From NCBI RefSeq assembly GCF_964355755.1, contig NC_092675.1, positions 16,259,312 to 16,319,311 on the forward strand: a DNA stretch of 60,000 nt, written 5' to 3'. Shown in pieces: positions 44,828 to 55,580 of the stretch (position 1 is its first letter; each line of letters starts with the position of its first letter). This DNA comes from Antedon mediterranea (Eukaryota > Echinodermata > Crinoidea > Comatulida > Antedonidae). Under the pieces are notes generated by a model that saw only the letters and a program-made list of their open reading frames with translations, did no database searches and was not told where the DNA came from. The position numbers were made by a program, and so were the translations under genes.

Positions 44828-47800
44828 CTATAAAAGATAGATAAATAACATTTTGTAATAACTCTTTACACAATTACCACACAATTTATGGTAAGGAAAA
44901 TAATGTAGTAAAGTCAGACATGTGGTACACATATGTGTTTCCAAAAGGAAACTATGTAAAGCTCTGTCTACACCATAAAAATGTATGCGCCCATATATGG
45001 ACATGATGATGTCATATCACTACCATATTTGGGCACATCAAACTAGTTTGATAGTATAGACACAGCCTTACTTGTGTGTTGCAATACAAATACAATCATA
45101 CTATCAATAGTTACCTTCATATGTGTTGACTGCTTCCAGATTCATGACATGCCTTATAACATGATACTCATCCGCTATTCCATTACCTCCCAGCATATCC
45201 CGTGCCATCCTAGCAATCTCCAGCGATTTGCCACAAGAGTTCCTCTTAATCATCGAGATCATTTCTGGAGCAATCCTGACATTATGGGAAAATAAAATAA
45301 AATGAAAACTTATATGACAGTGAACAGTGTGTACAGGCGTCAATTCCCTGGTGTGTGCAGGCCTCAACTCCCTGGTATGTGCAGGCCTCAACTCCCTGGT
45401 GTGTGCAGGCCTCAACTCCCTGGTGTTTGCAGGCCTTAATTCCCTGGTATGTGCAGGCCTCAACTCCCTGGTGTGTGCAGGCCTCAACTCCCTGGTGTGT
45501 GCAGGCCTCAACTCCCTGGTGTGTGCAGGCCTCAACTCCCTGGTATGTGCAGGTCTCAACTCCCTGGTATGTGCAGGCCTCAACTCTCTGAAACCCCCTG
45601 GTATGTGCAGGCCTCAACTCTCTGAAACCCCCTGGTATGTGGAGGCCTCAACTCTCTGAAACCCCCTGATATGTGCAGGCCTCAACTCCCTGAAACTTCC
45701 TGGTGTGTATGCATGCCCCAGTCAGGTTTCCACTGTGTACAGGCAATATAGTTTACAAGGGTAATATTGCATGCCATGGAATGCTCATATCCACAAATAA
45801 CTCAATATATAGTTTAACTGCTGCTGATGATATAGGACAAGAAACAGAATATTACTCATAAAAGTCGTCTATACTTTCAGTTTTAATCTTGTCTATTAAT
45901 CAACTTCTCCTACCAACATTTCACTTTTGTTACTTACTTCCCTTGGTCTTTGAGTCTTCCCACTTGTAAACATGCTTGTAAGCCAATAGAGATTTCTGTT
46001 AACATGTCTGCAAATTTCTTTTGCATTAGTTGATTTCGAGCTAGAGGAACGCCAAATTGGTGTCTATAATAAAACATTAAAAAAATAAACACTCATAAAC
46101 TCAATATAATAATATATAACATATGATGTGTATTTTACTATCAAATTAACAATTTCCATTAATGTATGACAATTTTAAACGTTAACATAGAATACAATTG
46201 AACAGTAGTGAAATGGAGACCTATAAATGGTGTACCTGTCTAATGTGTATTGCCTAGCAGTTTCCAAGCAAAACTCAGCAGCTCCCAGTGCACCCCATGC
46301 TATACCATAACGTGCATTATTTAAGCAGCCAAACGGTCCCTAAATATAGAAATATAAGACATTAAATTTTAACAAGTGAGATTCACCACTCAAAATTAAT
46401 ACTGTGAAATTAGAGAAACTCTATCTTAAATAATCAACACAGTAACCCTGATATGCAATTAACTATTAAAGCTCTGTCTACACTATAAAACTTTATACAA
46501 AAAAAATGTGATATATGCCCATATGGACATGATAATGTCATATCACTACCATATTTAAAAATATCACTACCACATTTTGGCAAATCACACTTTTTTTTAA
46601 AAACTAGTTTGATATTGTAGACAGAGCTTAAGACTTTAAATCAATTATTGTGAATACATACAACCAGCCATATTTCTAACAAACAAGTATATAAATCTAG
46701 GCACCATCAACTTTTAATAATAAACTAATAAATCTTCTCTTAAGCTCCTTTTTATAATTGCAGGGTATCAATAGAATTTGATTGGCCACTTGCAAACACC
46801 TCACAGTGATCTGCTCTCCCTGTTTGCATATGAACAGAGAGGAGTTTGAGAGCTACATCTGCTGATCATTATCTCAAAACCATTAAATCGAATATATGCC
46901 TATTCCTTTTATTAATGAAGTTACAAATAGAGTAGTTCAATCTCACCCCTAAACCTTTGGCATTTGGCAATAGATTTTCCTCTGGTATCTCTACATCTTC
47001 CATTACAATCTGTCCTGTTATGGATGCTCGAAGTGAAAACTTTCCCTCAATCTTTGGGGCTGTTAGCCCTTTCATACCTTTCTCTAGAATAAATCCTCTT
47101 AATGCACCACCTTCATCAACATTTCTAGCCCAGACGATAAAAACATCAGCAATTGGTGAGTTTGTAATCCTGAAATGAAAATGTATATTTCTTATTTGTA
47201 TTTAACAATTAAATTTTTATTTGTTTTTTTGATTACAATATAGTTCTTACTGATATTATCACTGTTTTAATAAAAACAAATACTTTGAAACTATAGTTTG
47301 CTGTGCTTTCAACCTTTAGAAATTAACTTATTAAGATTGGAATTGATCAATAGACCTTAATATTTGGGTGTATTAGGTTGGTAATAAACATAATTGTGCA
47401 ATAATTACCCAGCAATATATTCAATTTCTGCCAAGTACAAGACAGAGATATAAAAGGCAATGAAGACCAAACAGTTGCTAAACAACTAGGCTAATTGGTT
47501 AACCTAAAACATTATCTGGACATAATTGAGCGTTCACATCCAAATTATGGCGAGATCATATGGATAATCCAGTTAAATTAACTAGCCATATATTATGTTT
47601 GTTGTGAAAAATGTCAGATGGGCCAGTTACTGGGCGGTTTTACAGACCTGCCACAGGTTATACTGGCAATTAGCCAGCTGATTAAATTGCATTCTGTATT
47701 ACCCCTCATCTGTATAGTTCTAGGTAACGTTCTTAAATTTTTACATTAAAACTTGACCTAATTTTATGATCAAAATGCTTAGGTTTAAATGGTAAACTTA

Positions 47801-50800
47801 ATTTAGTGGAAAATTCATTCACTTGTGTACATAACAACATGTTTTTCTTACAGTTACAATAAAACCGATTTCCTTTTTCTGACAAGTCCAATTACATGTT
47901 GTATTTTTGCAATCAAGGTCTACAGTATATCAGTAAATAAACTATTTTAATGAGGTTTTATCTAAAAAAAACAGAATGTTTTAAACATTTTAGTCGAGTA
48001 ATAAAAAATGTTTATTTTATTTATTCAACCTTTCTTTCTAGAGGGTGACACTAAACAGCCTATGCTGAGTTATGATAACTGTCTGTGTGTAAAAGTGGCT
48101 GTGTGTATACTAGTACACCAGGGCAACCCTATACTTGTCTCGAAAGATGTACTAGGTTCTTTAAAAAGTACACATGAGTCAGATGTAATTATATTAGAAT
48201 GCATTACAAAATTTCAATATCTATATGTCTACAAATTACAATTTCGGGTTAAAAGTTGAAATAATATTCAGATTAAAAAAAACAAAAAAGTAGTAATTTC
48301 AGCTACACAACCTACAATCTAATTCTAGGAATACCCTCGACCTAATGGAATTAGATTAATAATTAATTGACTATGAGGGAGCTACGGCGCCAACTTGCTA
48401 ATAAACAAATCCAACTGTGTATGACTCTGAGTCACATCCGAAAAAACAGGACGAAGATGAAATAAGCAACAATTTGTTCTAAAAAAAGAAAGCTAAGAAG
48501 GAACTGAAAAATAACACAGAAATATATAACAGTCTTTTCATTTAGAGCAAGAATTTTCTTTTCATATTTTAAGTTTCTAAACCCTATACAATAACAGCAC
48601 AGTGAAGATTATGTAATAAAACAAAGCTTGCAATGTATTATAAAATATACTACATGTTTTTGGCTCCTGTTGAGTAATTGAATCATTCTATATCACTAAA
48701 TCATGCTAATATAATGTAGTGTCCCTATTAAGGGGACACCTTAAGGACCAAACAAATTGTCCCTTTAATAGGAGTTGGCTATGTGTTAAAACATATATTA
48801 TCCTTTGATTATTTCATAGGAAAGTGTCTTAGTAGAGTTTCTATAAAGCAAACACCCACTCTTTGAAAATTGTCATTTACCTCCGCCGCCAAGGAGGTAT
48901 ATGTAATCGATCGCGTGTGTTTGTTTGTCTGTCTGTTTGTCTGTTTGTTAGCAGGATTACTCAAAAAGTAATTACAAGGTCTTTACCAAAATGAATGTAC
49001 AAATAGATATGTGGTCAAGGACCATTCCATTAAATTTTGGGACCATTTCGGTCCACGGTCCCAATTCTGGACCACTTTTTAGTATACTTTTCAGACCTGC
49101 TAGTGTTAAAAAGATAGGACAGAATTTTTCAAAAGCCGGCGAGCAGTCTTAAAGTAACAAGTAAACTCAAATTGAATTTTCTCGAGAACTACTTGTCCAA
49201 AAAACTTCATTTTTTAACAAGAGGCAAGAGTTATAATTTGTGATTTGTAATTTTAAAACATAATTTGATTTAATGTGCACGTTTTTTGATGCGAGTAGTT
49301 TACAAAACCTATTTCTTTTCAAATTCACTCGTTTGATTTTCGCGTTGCTGTTCTATTGTTAGTCAACTGAAGCTATTGTTAATTGAAAGGCTTGTTAGTG
49401 TTACATAACCATTACACCAAACTCGCATACACATGCTTGTAGTGAAATTAGCGTAAATCACAAACAGCATTAAGACACACACAAATATATATATATATTT
49501 TTTTTTTTACCGGAGAAATCTTATGTAGGAGAATTTTACAGTAGGCGGAGGTATGCACTCTCGGAGTGGCTTTCTAGTTTAATACTTTTTTTTGTATTTA
49601 ATTTTTTGGGACACATATATATTCCAATATAAACATCATTTTTAGAAAGTAAGAAGGAAACAAAATGAGTCAGCTCCCACCCTACTGAATATTTTTTAAA
49701 CATGGTAAGCTTTGGCAGGAAATAGCATATTTGCCTCAATCTTTGAATCAAGAATCTATAACATCTGGCATCCTAACATGACCAAAAATTGTATTTTTAG
49801 TATATCAGAAACAAAAAATGAAAGTAGAATTATATAAGCCATAAATGAACAGCTGATTAACCTGACCCAAAATAATGTATGTTGTGGTACTGTCAAACTT
49901 GATTAAGAATGAATATATTCAGTTGTGAAAGGAACTGTTGAGTTTCTGGACGATGACAGGAGTGAGAATTCTCACTCCTGAGGACGATCAAAGTTTATTG
50001 ATCGAACCGCGAAAAACTCAACAGTTCTTTAAAAAATTAAATATATGTGGTGTACCGCAAATGTCAGGCCCGTAGCCAGGGGGGTTTTTATGGTTCGGGC
50101 GAACCCCCCTTTACAGCAAACTCCCCTTAACCGACTGCGAACCCCCATCCCCGACATGCCCAATACCTCACCCTATCTCCGAAAATCGTCCAAATACGTG
50201 CCCCACAGTACAAAAAGTTGTTCGTAAATTAAAAAATTTCGTAAACTCGTTCGGAATAACTCATACAGTACCTTCTTCCCTGTATGAGCGTACTTCGAGC
50301 GATATAGTCTGTAAAGAGTTGCAAATGAATTGCCGATTTTAAACTGAAAAATAAATGTTTGGTCCCTGCATGTAACAGGACGAACGATTCGTACAAAGGA
50401 CACCGCCAGACAACTGCGTACCAATTGTTTAGATCACTGGCAGTCAGGCAGCATGCATAAAGTATATAGCCTTCCGACATACATCAGTATTTATGTGTGG
50501 CTATGAAGTATAATGTATCATAGAGGATTATAGTGAATGTTAATATTTTACACTATAATATCTATGGTATCGTGTACTGTAGTTCACATTATGGCATCCG
50601 ATTATTTTTTTCTAGACCACCAGCCGATACGTACTCAAATGTATCAATATCACCTATTTACATTGGCATATTTAATTTCCTCAACAAATTGCTGTAAATA
50701 CTATAATAAGAATTGCATTTGCCTTCACCCAGTGTGCTTTTTTCGGGGCTTCTCCTAGACGTATGTTCGCATTGAACTTGAACGCAAAACAAAATATCGA

Positions 50801-53800
50801 GTAAATGATAAACAATTGGCGGTTCCGCACAGAGCACGTGCATCTAACATACGGCAACAAATAAATAGTCCACGAGTCCAAGTACGATCGTTTTGCTCAT
50901 TGGTAGCATGCTGCATGAGAGTGTTTTTTCCGGCCATCTAGGGGTGTCATTTAACAAAATTTGCTTCGCCTCAGGCCCCACCCCAGGGGGGGGGGGGGGT
51001 AGGTATGGGGGTGGGGGTGACCCAAATACTTAGTGTGCGAACCCCCCCTTGACAACAGATCCTGGCTACGGCCCTGAATGTTATATCAACATATTGAATT
51101 CCCCATGCAAACCTCCCAACAACTGATTAAAAATACATGAGAACCATATTTGGGACATAAAAAATAAGTGACAGAGGTGTCCTCTGAATAGGGTTTGGCT
51201 GTTAAAGCATTGAATGTAGGTATTACAAAAAAGAGTGTATTTTGCTTCTTCTTTTTTATTTTTTTTATAAATATCAATCTGTTTTATATTTTCTAAAATA
51301 GTAATGTTTGTATTATTTTACAACTTTATACATTCAATTGCAAATTTAATTAGCTTTAATTTAATACCAATATAAATGTAAATACATTTTCACACAGTTA
51401 TTTAATTACAAAATAATTAAACCTTCATTATTTTTTACCTCAAATGACACAAAATGAACCTTTCTCATGGTAAGATTTTCCATTGACTTATAGTAGTTAC
51501 GCTCTACTGCAGTTGTTACTATTAAATGTATATCAAGTTCACTTTTTTTTAAATAAAATAAGTATTGGTATTTACCATGATTTAGAACCATTTAGTTTAA
51601 ATGTTTTGTTTGCTGCATTATAATGTGCCTTCGTCTCCATTCCTGCAGGATCACTTCCATGATTTGGTTCTGTTAGCCCAAAACATCCAATCAGCTCTCC
51701 CTTTGCTAGTAGATATTCAGATTTAATAATTTAGTTTAAATATATGCACTGTACACAAGCCTAAAGCATTGGCTTGTTGTGTACTAATTATTATTCATTA
51801 AAAAATTAAGTTTGACATCAACCATTATTTTTTTTAACAATAAACATAACATTACCTAACTTTGGAAGATATTTTTCTTGTTGGCTTGCAGTACCATATG
51901 CGTATATAGGATGCATAACAAGTGAAGATTGTACACTCATAGCAGACCGATAGCCACTGTCCACTCGTTCAATTTCGCGGGCGATGAGACCATATGCTAC
52001 TGATGACACTCCAGCACACCCAAAACCCTTGATGGTTGGACCCAGAACTCCAATATTTCCCAACTCTTGCATAATTTCTTGATCAAATACTGGAGTATAG
52101 AATATATTTCATTTTATTTAGTTCACATAAAAATTAGATTTGCTATGTAAAATTGATTGTCAACAGTAAATTTTGATAATAAATTGGTATACACATACTT
52201 TCATTTCTATTTGCCATAAGTACTCTAGGCATTAGTTTTTCTTGGCAATATTCTCGGAACTGATCCCGGACCATAATTTCTTCTTCACTTAAGTTGTATT
52301 CTAAATCCAAGGCATCTTTGTAGTTGAACTGGACAAATTTATCTTTTTTGACAGGTTTGTCTGAAAATTTTTAAAGAAAACCGGTTTATTATTTATTCTT
52401 CAAAATGTTGTTTGTTGTTATTAATTATTATTATTGGCATTAAAAATGATAATATTATCAGTTTCAGTTTCAGTTTATTTTCCATTTCAATTGATGAACA
52501 TAAGACAAACAACTTATATGGATGGATAACCGTAAGAGCGAAGCTCGTTAGCCGGTCACCCGTTAGTGCAGTGACATTACAGACAACATAAAGACAAGAC
52601 AAAGGTACGTGCAATACATAACAAGACATGTGAACACTTGTGTTTGCAACCCCTTGGATAAAATAATATATTTATATAAAGGAGAAAATTAGATATTATA
52701 TTTCTTTTTGATCATAAAATGATAATTTTTAACTTACTTCTTAAGAAGGTTAACATGAAGATTACATATAGTTATTTTTATTTTACTAGTACATGGTAAT
52801 AAAATCTGAATATCATCTTTTAGATAAAAAATGTAATAGATTTACATGTACATACACTCACATATTGTTTAAGTAAACTTAAATAATGTTACTCTACTAA
52901 TTAAATAATATAACATAATATTACTGATACATTGATAATAAACTGTGAATAAATGTCTTCTTAAATAAACTTAAGGTACATTGGTTCTTAATAAAATGCC
53001 AGTATATTTAGAAATAATATTGGATATATATTCTGTGTGATTAAACCATGTTAGTGTTTCATCTATAATTATGCCTAAAAATTTAGTATTAGAGACCTGT
53101 GAAATAGTAGTATTGTCAATAATAATTTGAATATTGTGATATTGTCGTCTACTATGCTTATTTTTAAACATAATGTAATTTGTTTTAAGTATATTAAGTG
53201 ATAATTTATTAGATTTAAGCCAGGAGGAAACTTTATTTAGTTCTTGATTTACTGTCATAATGAGTTGTTTAATATTTTTATCAGAAACTACTATGTTGGT
53301 GTCATCTGCGTATAAATAAAATGAGAAATTATCGGAAATAGAAACAATATCGTTTAAATAAATTATAAATAATAATGGGCCCAAAATGGACCCTTGTGGA
53401 ACCCCGCATCGAATTATATTAGTTGTTGATTTATGATTGTTATACACGGTGAATTGGGATCTGTTGGTTAAATAACTCTTGAACCACTCATAGATAGGCG
53501 ATCCCCCCTTGTTATGGGCATTAGCATGTTTTGGACAATTTCCATTAATTTTTTTACAAAAAAATACTACAGACATATTAAAAGGATGCATGGTCGACCT
53601 TGTTTCGACACACATCACAGTCAGTTGTCCTTCTCCTAACCTAGTCTAGTCCTAGGCCCTAGGCCTTGAAATATAAATCTCTTCTCACCAGCTTCAGCAG
53701 TGTTTGCCAGCTGGGCATTTCCATTCCATCTCAAACCCGAACTGGTCCCAATATTTCGTAGCGAATTAACAGCAGCTATTGAAATATTTGGTGATTTTAT

Positions 53801-53845
53801 TACATTGCATTGTGAACAATAACTAATAAATTTCCTCATGAACAT
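44754..53845 (-). CDS. GCDH: Glutaryl-CoA dehydrogenase, mitochondrial, complete, nine coding exons
   Basis: This FAD-dependent acyl-CoA dehydrogenase oxidises and decarboxylates glutaryl-CoA to crotonyl-CoA in the mitochondrial matrix, in lysine, hydroxylysine and tryptophan breakdown. Exons in transcript order: 53689-53845, 52199-52360, 51856-52089, 51576-51705, 46947-47169, 46236-46339, 45938-46063, 45115-45275, 44754-44827; total 1371 nt, 456 codons plus TGA (human 438). All borders are GT-AG and all phases join. Motifs: [20 protein letters not shown], the substrate-binding [16 protein letters not shown] (Arg154, equivalent as I recall to Arg94 of mature human enzyme), flavin-loop [13 protein letters not shown] (human has Ser for His), [38 protein letters not shown], and the catalytic base Glu432 in [16 protein letters not shown]. 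No lesion was seen. It is convergent with USP24. Confidence 0.97.
44959..45069. mobile_element. Palindromic MITE family 2, copy k
   Basis: It runs from 'aagctctgtctacaccata' to 'gtatagacacagcctt' in the last intron of GCDH, about 45 bp from the exon 8 donor. Confidence 0.85.
45336..45712 (+). repeat. 24-bp minisatellite in GCDH intron 7
   Basis: The unit is 'ggcctcaactccctggtgtgtgca' with 11 or more close copies, then a longer variant containing 'tctgaaaccccctgg'. Because 24 is a multiple of three and the unit lacks stops in several frames, it yields long spurious frames on both strands. Starts about 60 bp beyond the exon 8 acceptor. Confidence 0.93.
46469..46629. mobile_element. Palindromic MITE family 2, copy l
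   Basis: Full length, from 'aagctctgtctacactata' to 'attgtagacagagctt'. It lies in GCDH intron 5. Confidence 0.88.
47170..48879 (-). other. GCDH intron 4, exon-5-proximal part
   Basis: Mostly AT-rich sequence without a recognised gene. A SINE-like piece is at about 48100-48190, and 'tattaaggggacacc' near 48728 belongs to the dispersed CCTATTAAGGGGAC family. Confidence 0.55.
48880..49580. mobile_element. Element framed by CCTCCGCC / GGCGGAGG motifs
   Basis: The left edge reads 'acctccgccgccaaggaggt' and then 'tgtttgtctgtctgtttgtc'; the right edge reads 'gtaggcggaggtatgcactc' and then 'tcggagtggctttctagttt'. From memory, sequences with exactly these edges recur in unrelated marine invertebrate genomes, but I could not verify this here. 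No transposase frame is present. About 700 bp in GCDH intron 4. Confidence 0.55.
49928..50030. mobile_element. Foldback element with a perfect central palindrome
   Basis: 103 bp with ends AAAGGAACTGTTGAGTTT and AAACTCAACAGTTCTTT. Between them, 49957-49980 is a perfect 24-bp palindrome (caggagtgagaa and its complement). It lies in GCDH intron 4, 35 bp from the next transposon. Confidence 0.8.
50065..51076. mobile_element. 1.0-kb non-autonomous DNA transposon, CAGGCCCGTAGCCAGG ends
   Basis: The left end CAGGCCCGTAGCCAGG and right end CCTGGCTACGGCCCTG are inverted copies with one mismatch. AATGT flanks both sides directly. Subterminal G- and C-runs ('gaacccccc') are repeated at both ends. The ends resemble widely distributed hAT-like elements, though an 8-bp target duplication is not evident. 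No transposase frame. It lies in GCDH intron 4. Confidence 0.82.
52440..53520 (-). mobile_element. Truncated non-LTR retrotransposon with reverse transcriptase fragment
   Basis: The - strand frame from about 53510 to 52974 reads [44 protein letters not shown] (the YADD active-site motif) and [12 protein letters not shown], the palm and thumb of a LINE reverse transcriptase of the CR1/L2/Jockey group. The frame ends in a stop after NVP. The 3' part is degraded, and the element seems to end in a short repeat tail (gaaactgaaactga on the - strand) near 52445. The 5' part (endonuclease) is absent. It fills most of GCDH intron 1 in the gene's sense orientation. Confidence 0.82.
53689..53845 (-). 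CDS. GCDH: GCDH exon 1: start codon and mitochondrial targeting leader
   Basis: The exon opens with ATG at 53845-53843, has a second in-frame ATG at codon 3, and encodes 52 residues plus one base. The leader is basic and Ser/Asn-rich with no acidic residue until the last codons, as expected for a matrix import signal. The donor is gctg/gtgaga. The first ATG was taken as the start because it opens the frame. A non-coding first exon further upstream cannot be excluded. A LINE remnant occupies much of the intron that follows. Confidence 0.85.
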
Positions 53846-55572
53846 TATAAAATAATTTTATCTGTTCACACAGTAAAAAGACACAACTTGAACTGGAATA
53901 ATATATGATCTTGTTTGAGAAACACACACGACACACACTTACTCACTTGACCTTTCTATTATTCTATTTCAAAAGACATTTCAATAATGAATTATTATAG
54001 GAAAATGGTTTATACAAGCAGAATTTATATATTTATAAGAATTCTAATTATTTTTAAATAAATATAGTAATAAAAATGAGATTTATATTACAAAAATAAT
54101 AGTTTTAGTTTTACTATTGATTAAGAAATTAAAAGACGACGACATGTGATGCTGAGGATCTGCTGTGGTAATGTGATGTGTGCACAACAAAAACATCAGC
54201 AGAGTGTGGCGTATTTTTAAATCGTCACTGTTTTGGTCACGAGATCTGGCGAGGCATCCATCATTTAGCGGTTGGGCTTTCCTTCTTTTGGTGGTGGCCC
54301 TCGACATGATAAACAACGAAAACCGCAGCCATAGGTAGCGGTTTGTTGTTGTTTTGAATTGCAGGTAGAGGGGATAAAAAAGGAGCTAAAAAGAAACAAC
54401 AATACGGCGATGTCAGACTAAAAAAGATTAAAAATGCACCTGTGCATGGAATAAAGCCTTTTGGAAAATGGTAAGTTTTGGATGATTTTTTTATGATGAA
54501 AATTATGTCATGAGGTTTGTAAAATAAGTAAATGATGCAAAGAGTGAGATGAGAGGCCGAGCGAGGATGATCTTCATCATGTGCATATCCGACCAGAGAA
54601 GACACACTTGAAAGACACCGACACCGATATATATTATTTTTCAATATTTGTTATGATGATCTAAATAATGTTGATAGAATCCTGGCAAGATGGAGTGACG
54701 TATTTCATTGCGTGAAATATACAGTAGTAGTATTATTAATTGTATTGTGTATCATATAATTATACTTTTTGTACATGGTCATTTTGATGATGTGCTGCAT
54801 TTTTCTTCGTCATTGTTGTGCCAAATGAAAATATTGGATTGTTTGCTTGCTGTAATAATATTGCTGACCTGGGCATTGTAAATAGTGCCTGACAGAGGGC
54901 AATGGGTTACTGACGCAAACCAAATATATATCTTACTGATAGGTATTATTCATTGTACAAATATTTTTCCTATAGATCTAGATGTGAATGATAAAATATC
55001 ACCTGATTTTCAGCATTCAATGTTTGTGTTTGATTCCTGGCATCATCTGTCAAATTTACTGTTATTAATGCACTGTATGTAGTGTAAAAACTCTACAGAA
55101 CTTTGAATTCATGAGGTGTTTACACAATTTTCAAGCACCTAAAAGATACTCATGGCACCAGAAACATGTCCTCAACCACCCAACAGATAACAATTTAATT
55201 TTTCTGTGAAAGTAACATGAGTCTCATAGAATTCTCATAAAATCCTTTGTTTATATCTGTAAGGTCACTATAGTCCAAGTTTTTGTACCCTAGGTATCTA
55301 GGTCATTGTAATAACTTGTCTGTTTTGCAAGCCCATAGTTCAAAAGAACTCCCTTTTTCCAGAAGTGCCCTTTTCAAACTGAAAACCAGCAGCTGAAGTT
55401 CTAGTAAATAGGCCTAAATCATGAACATTTTTGACCAATTCTACGTAGCCAGCAGCGCATTACTTTTATCTAATAATAGGCTAGGCCAAAATGTATTCTT
55501 TAGTTGTTGACACTTTGCACTTTTCCCTTTTTTGCAGAAAATGAACCCCACTGTAAAAATCATGAATACATG
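53846..55572. other. Region upstream of GCDH
   Basis: It should contain the GCDH promoter, but no TATA box or other element can be assigned with confidence. Apart from the candidate exon at 54361-54470, I see no coding signal. The stretch from 54480 to 55570 is AT-rich and unremarkable. Confidence 0.5.
54361..54470 (+). CDS. Candidate internal exon of an unidentified + strand gene
   Basis: A 110-nt stretch is flanked by a strong acceptor (ttttgaattgcag) and a strong donor (gtaagttt). One frame is open throughout and reads RGDKKGAKKKQQYGDVRLKK followed by IKNAPVHGIKPFGKW. It is Lys-rich at the start. I do not recognise the protein and found no convincing partner exon on either side within the window. 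It could be an exon of a gene lying mostly beyond 60000, a 5' exon divergent from GCDH, or chance. The overlapping - strand frame (54261-54644) has no family resemblance. Confidence 0.35.
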
Positions 55573-55580
55573 CTTGATTT

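Noticed and set aside
45282-45659. Open frames on both strands with short repeats ([24 protein letters not shown])
   Set aside because: All are readings of the 24-bp minisatellite in GCDH intron 7. Only the part at 45115-45275 on the - strand is a real exon.
54261-54644. 127-codon - strand open frame upstream of GCDH
   Set aside because: It has no family resemblance, is low-complexity in parts and lies antisense to the better-supported candidate exon.
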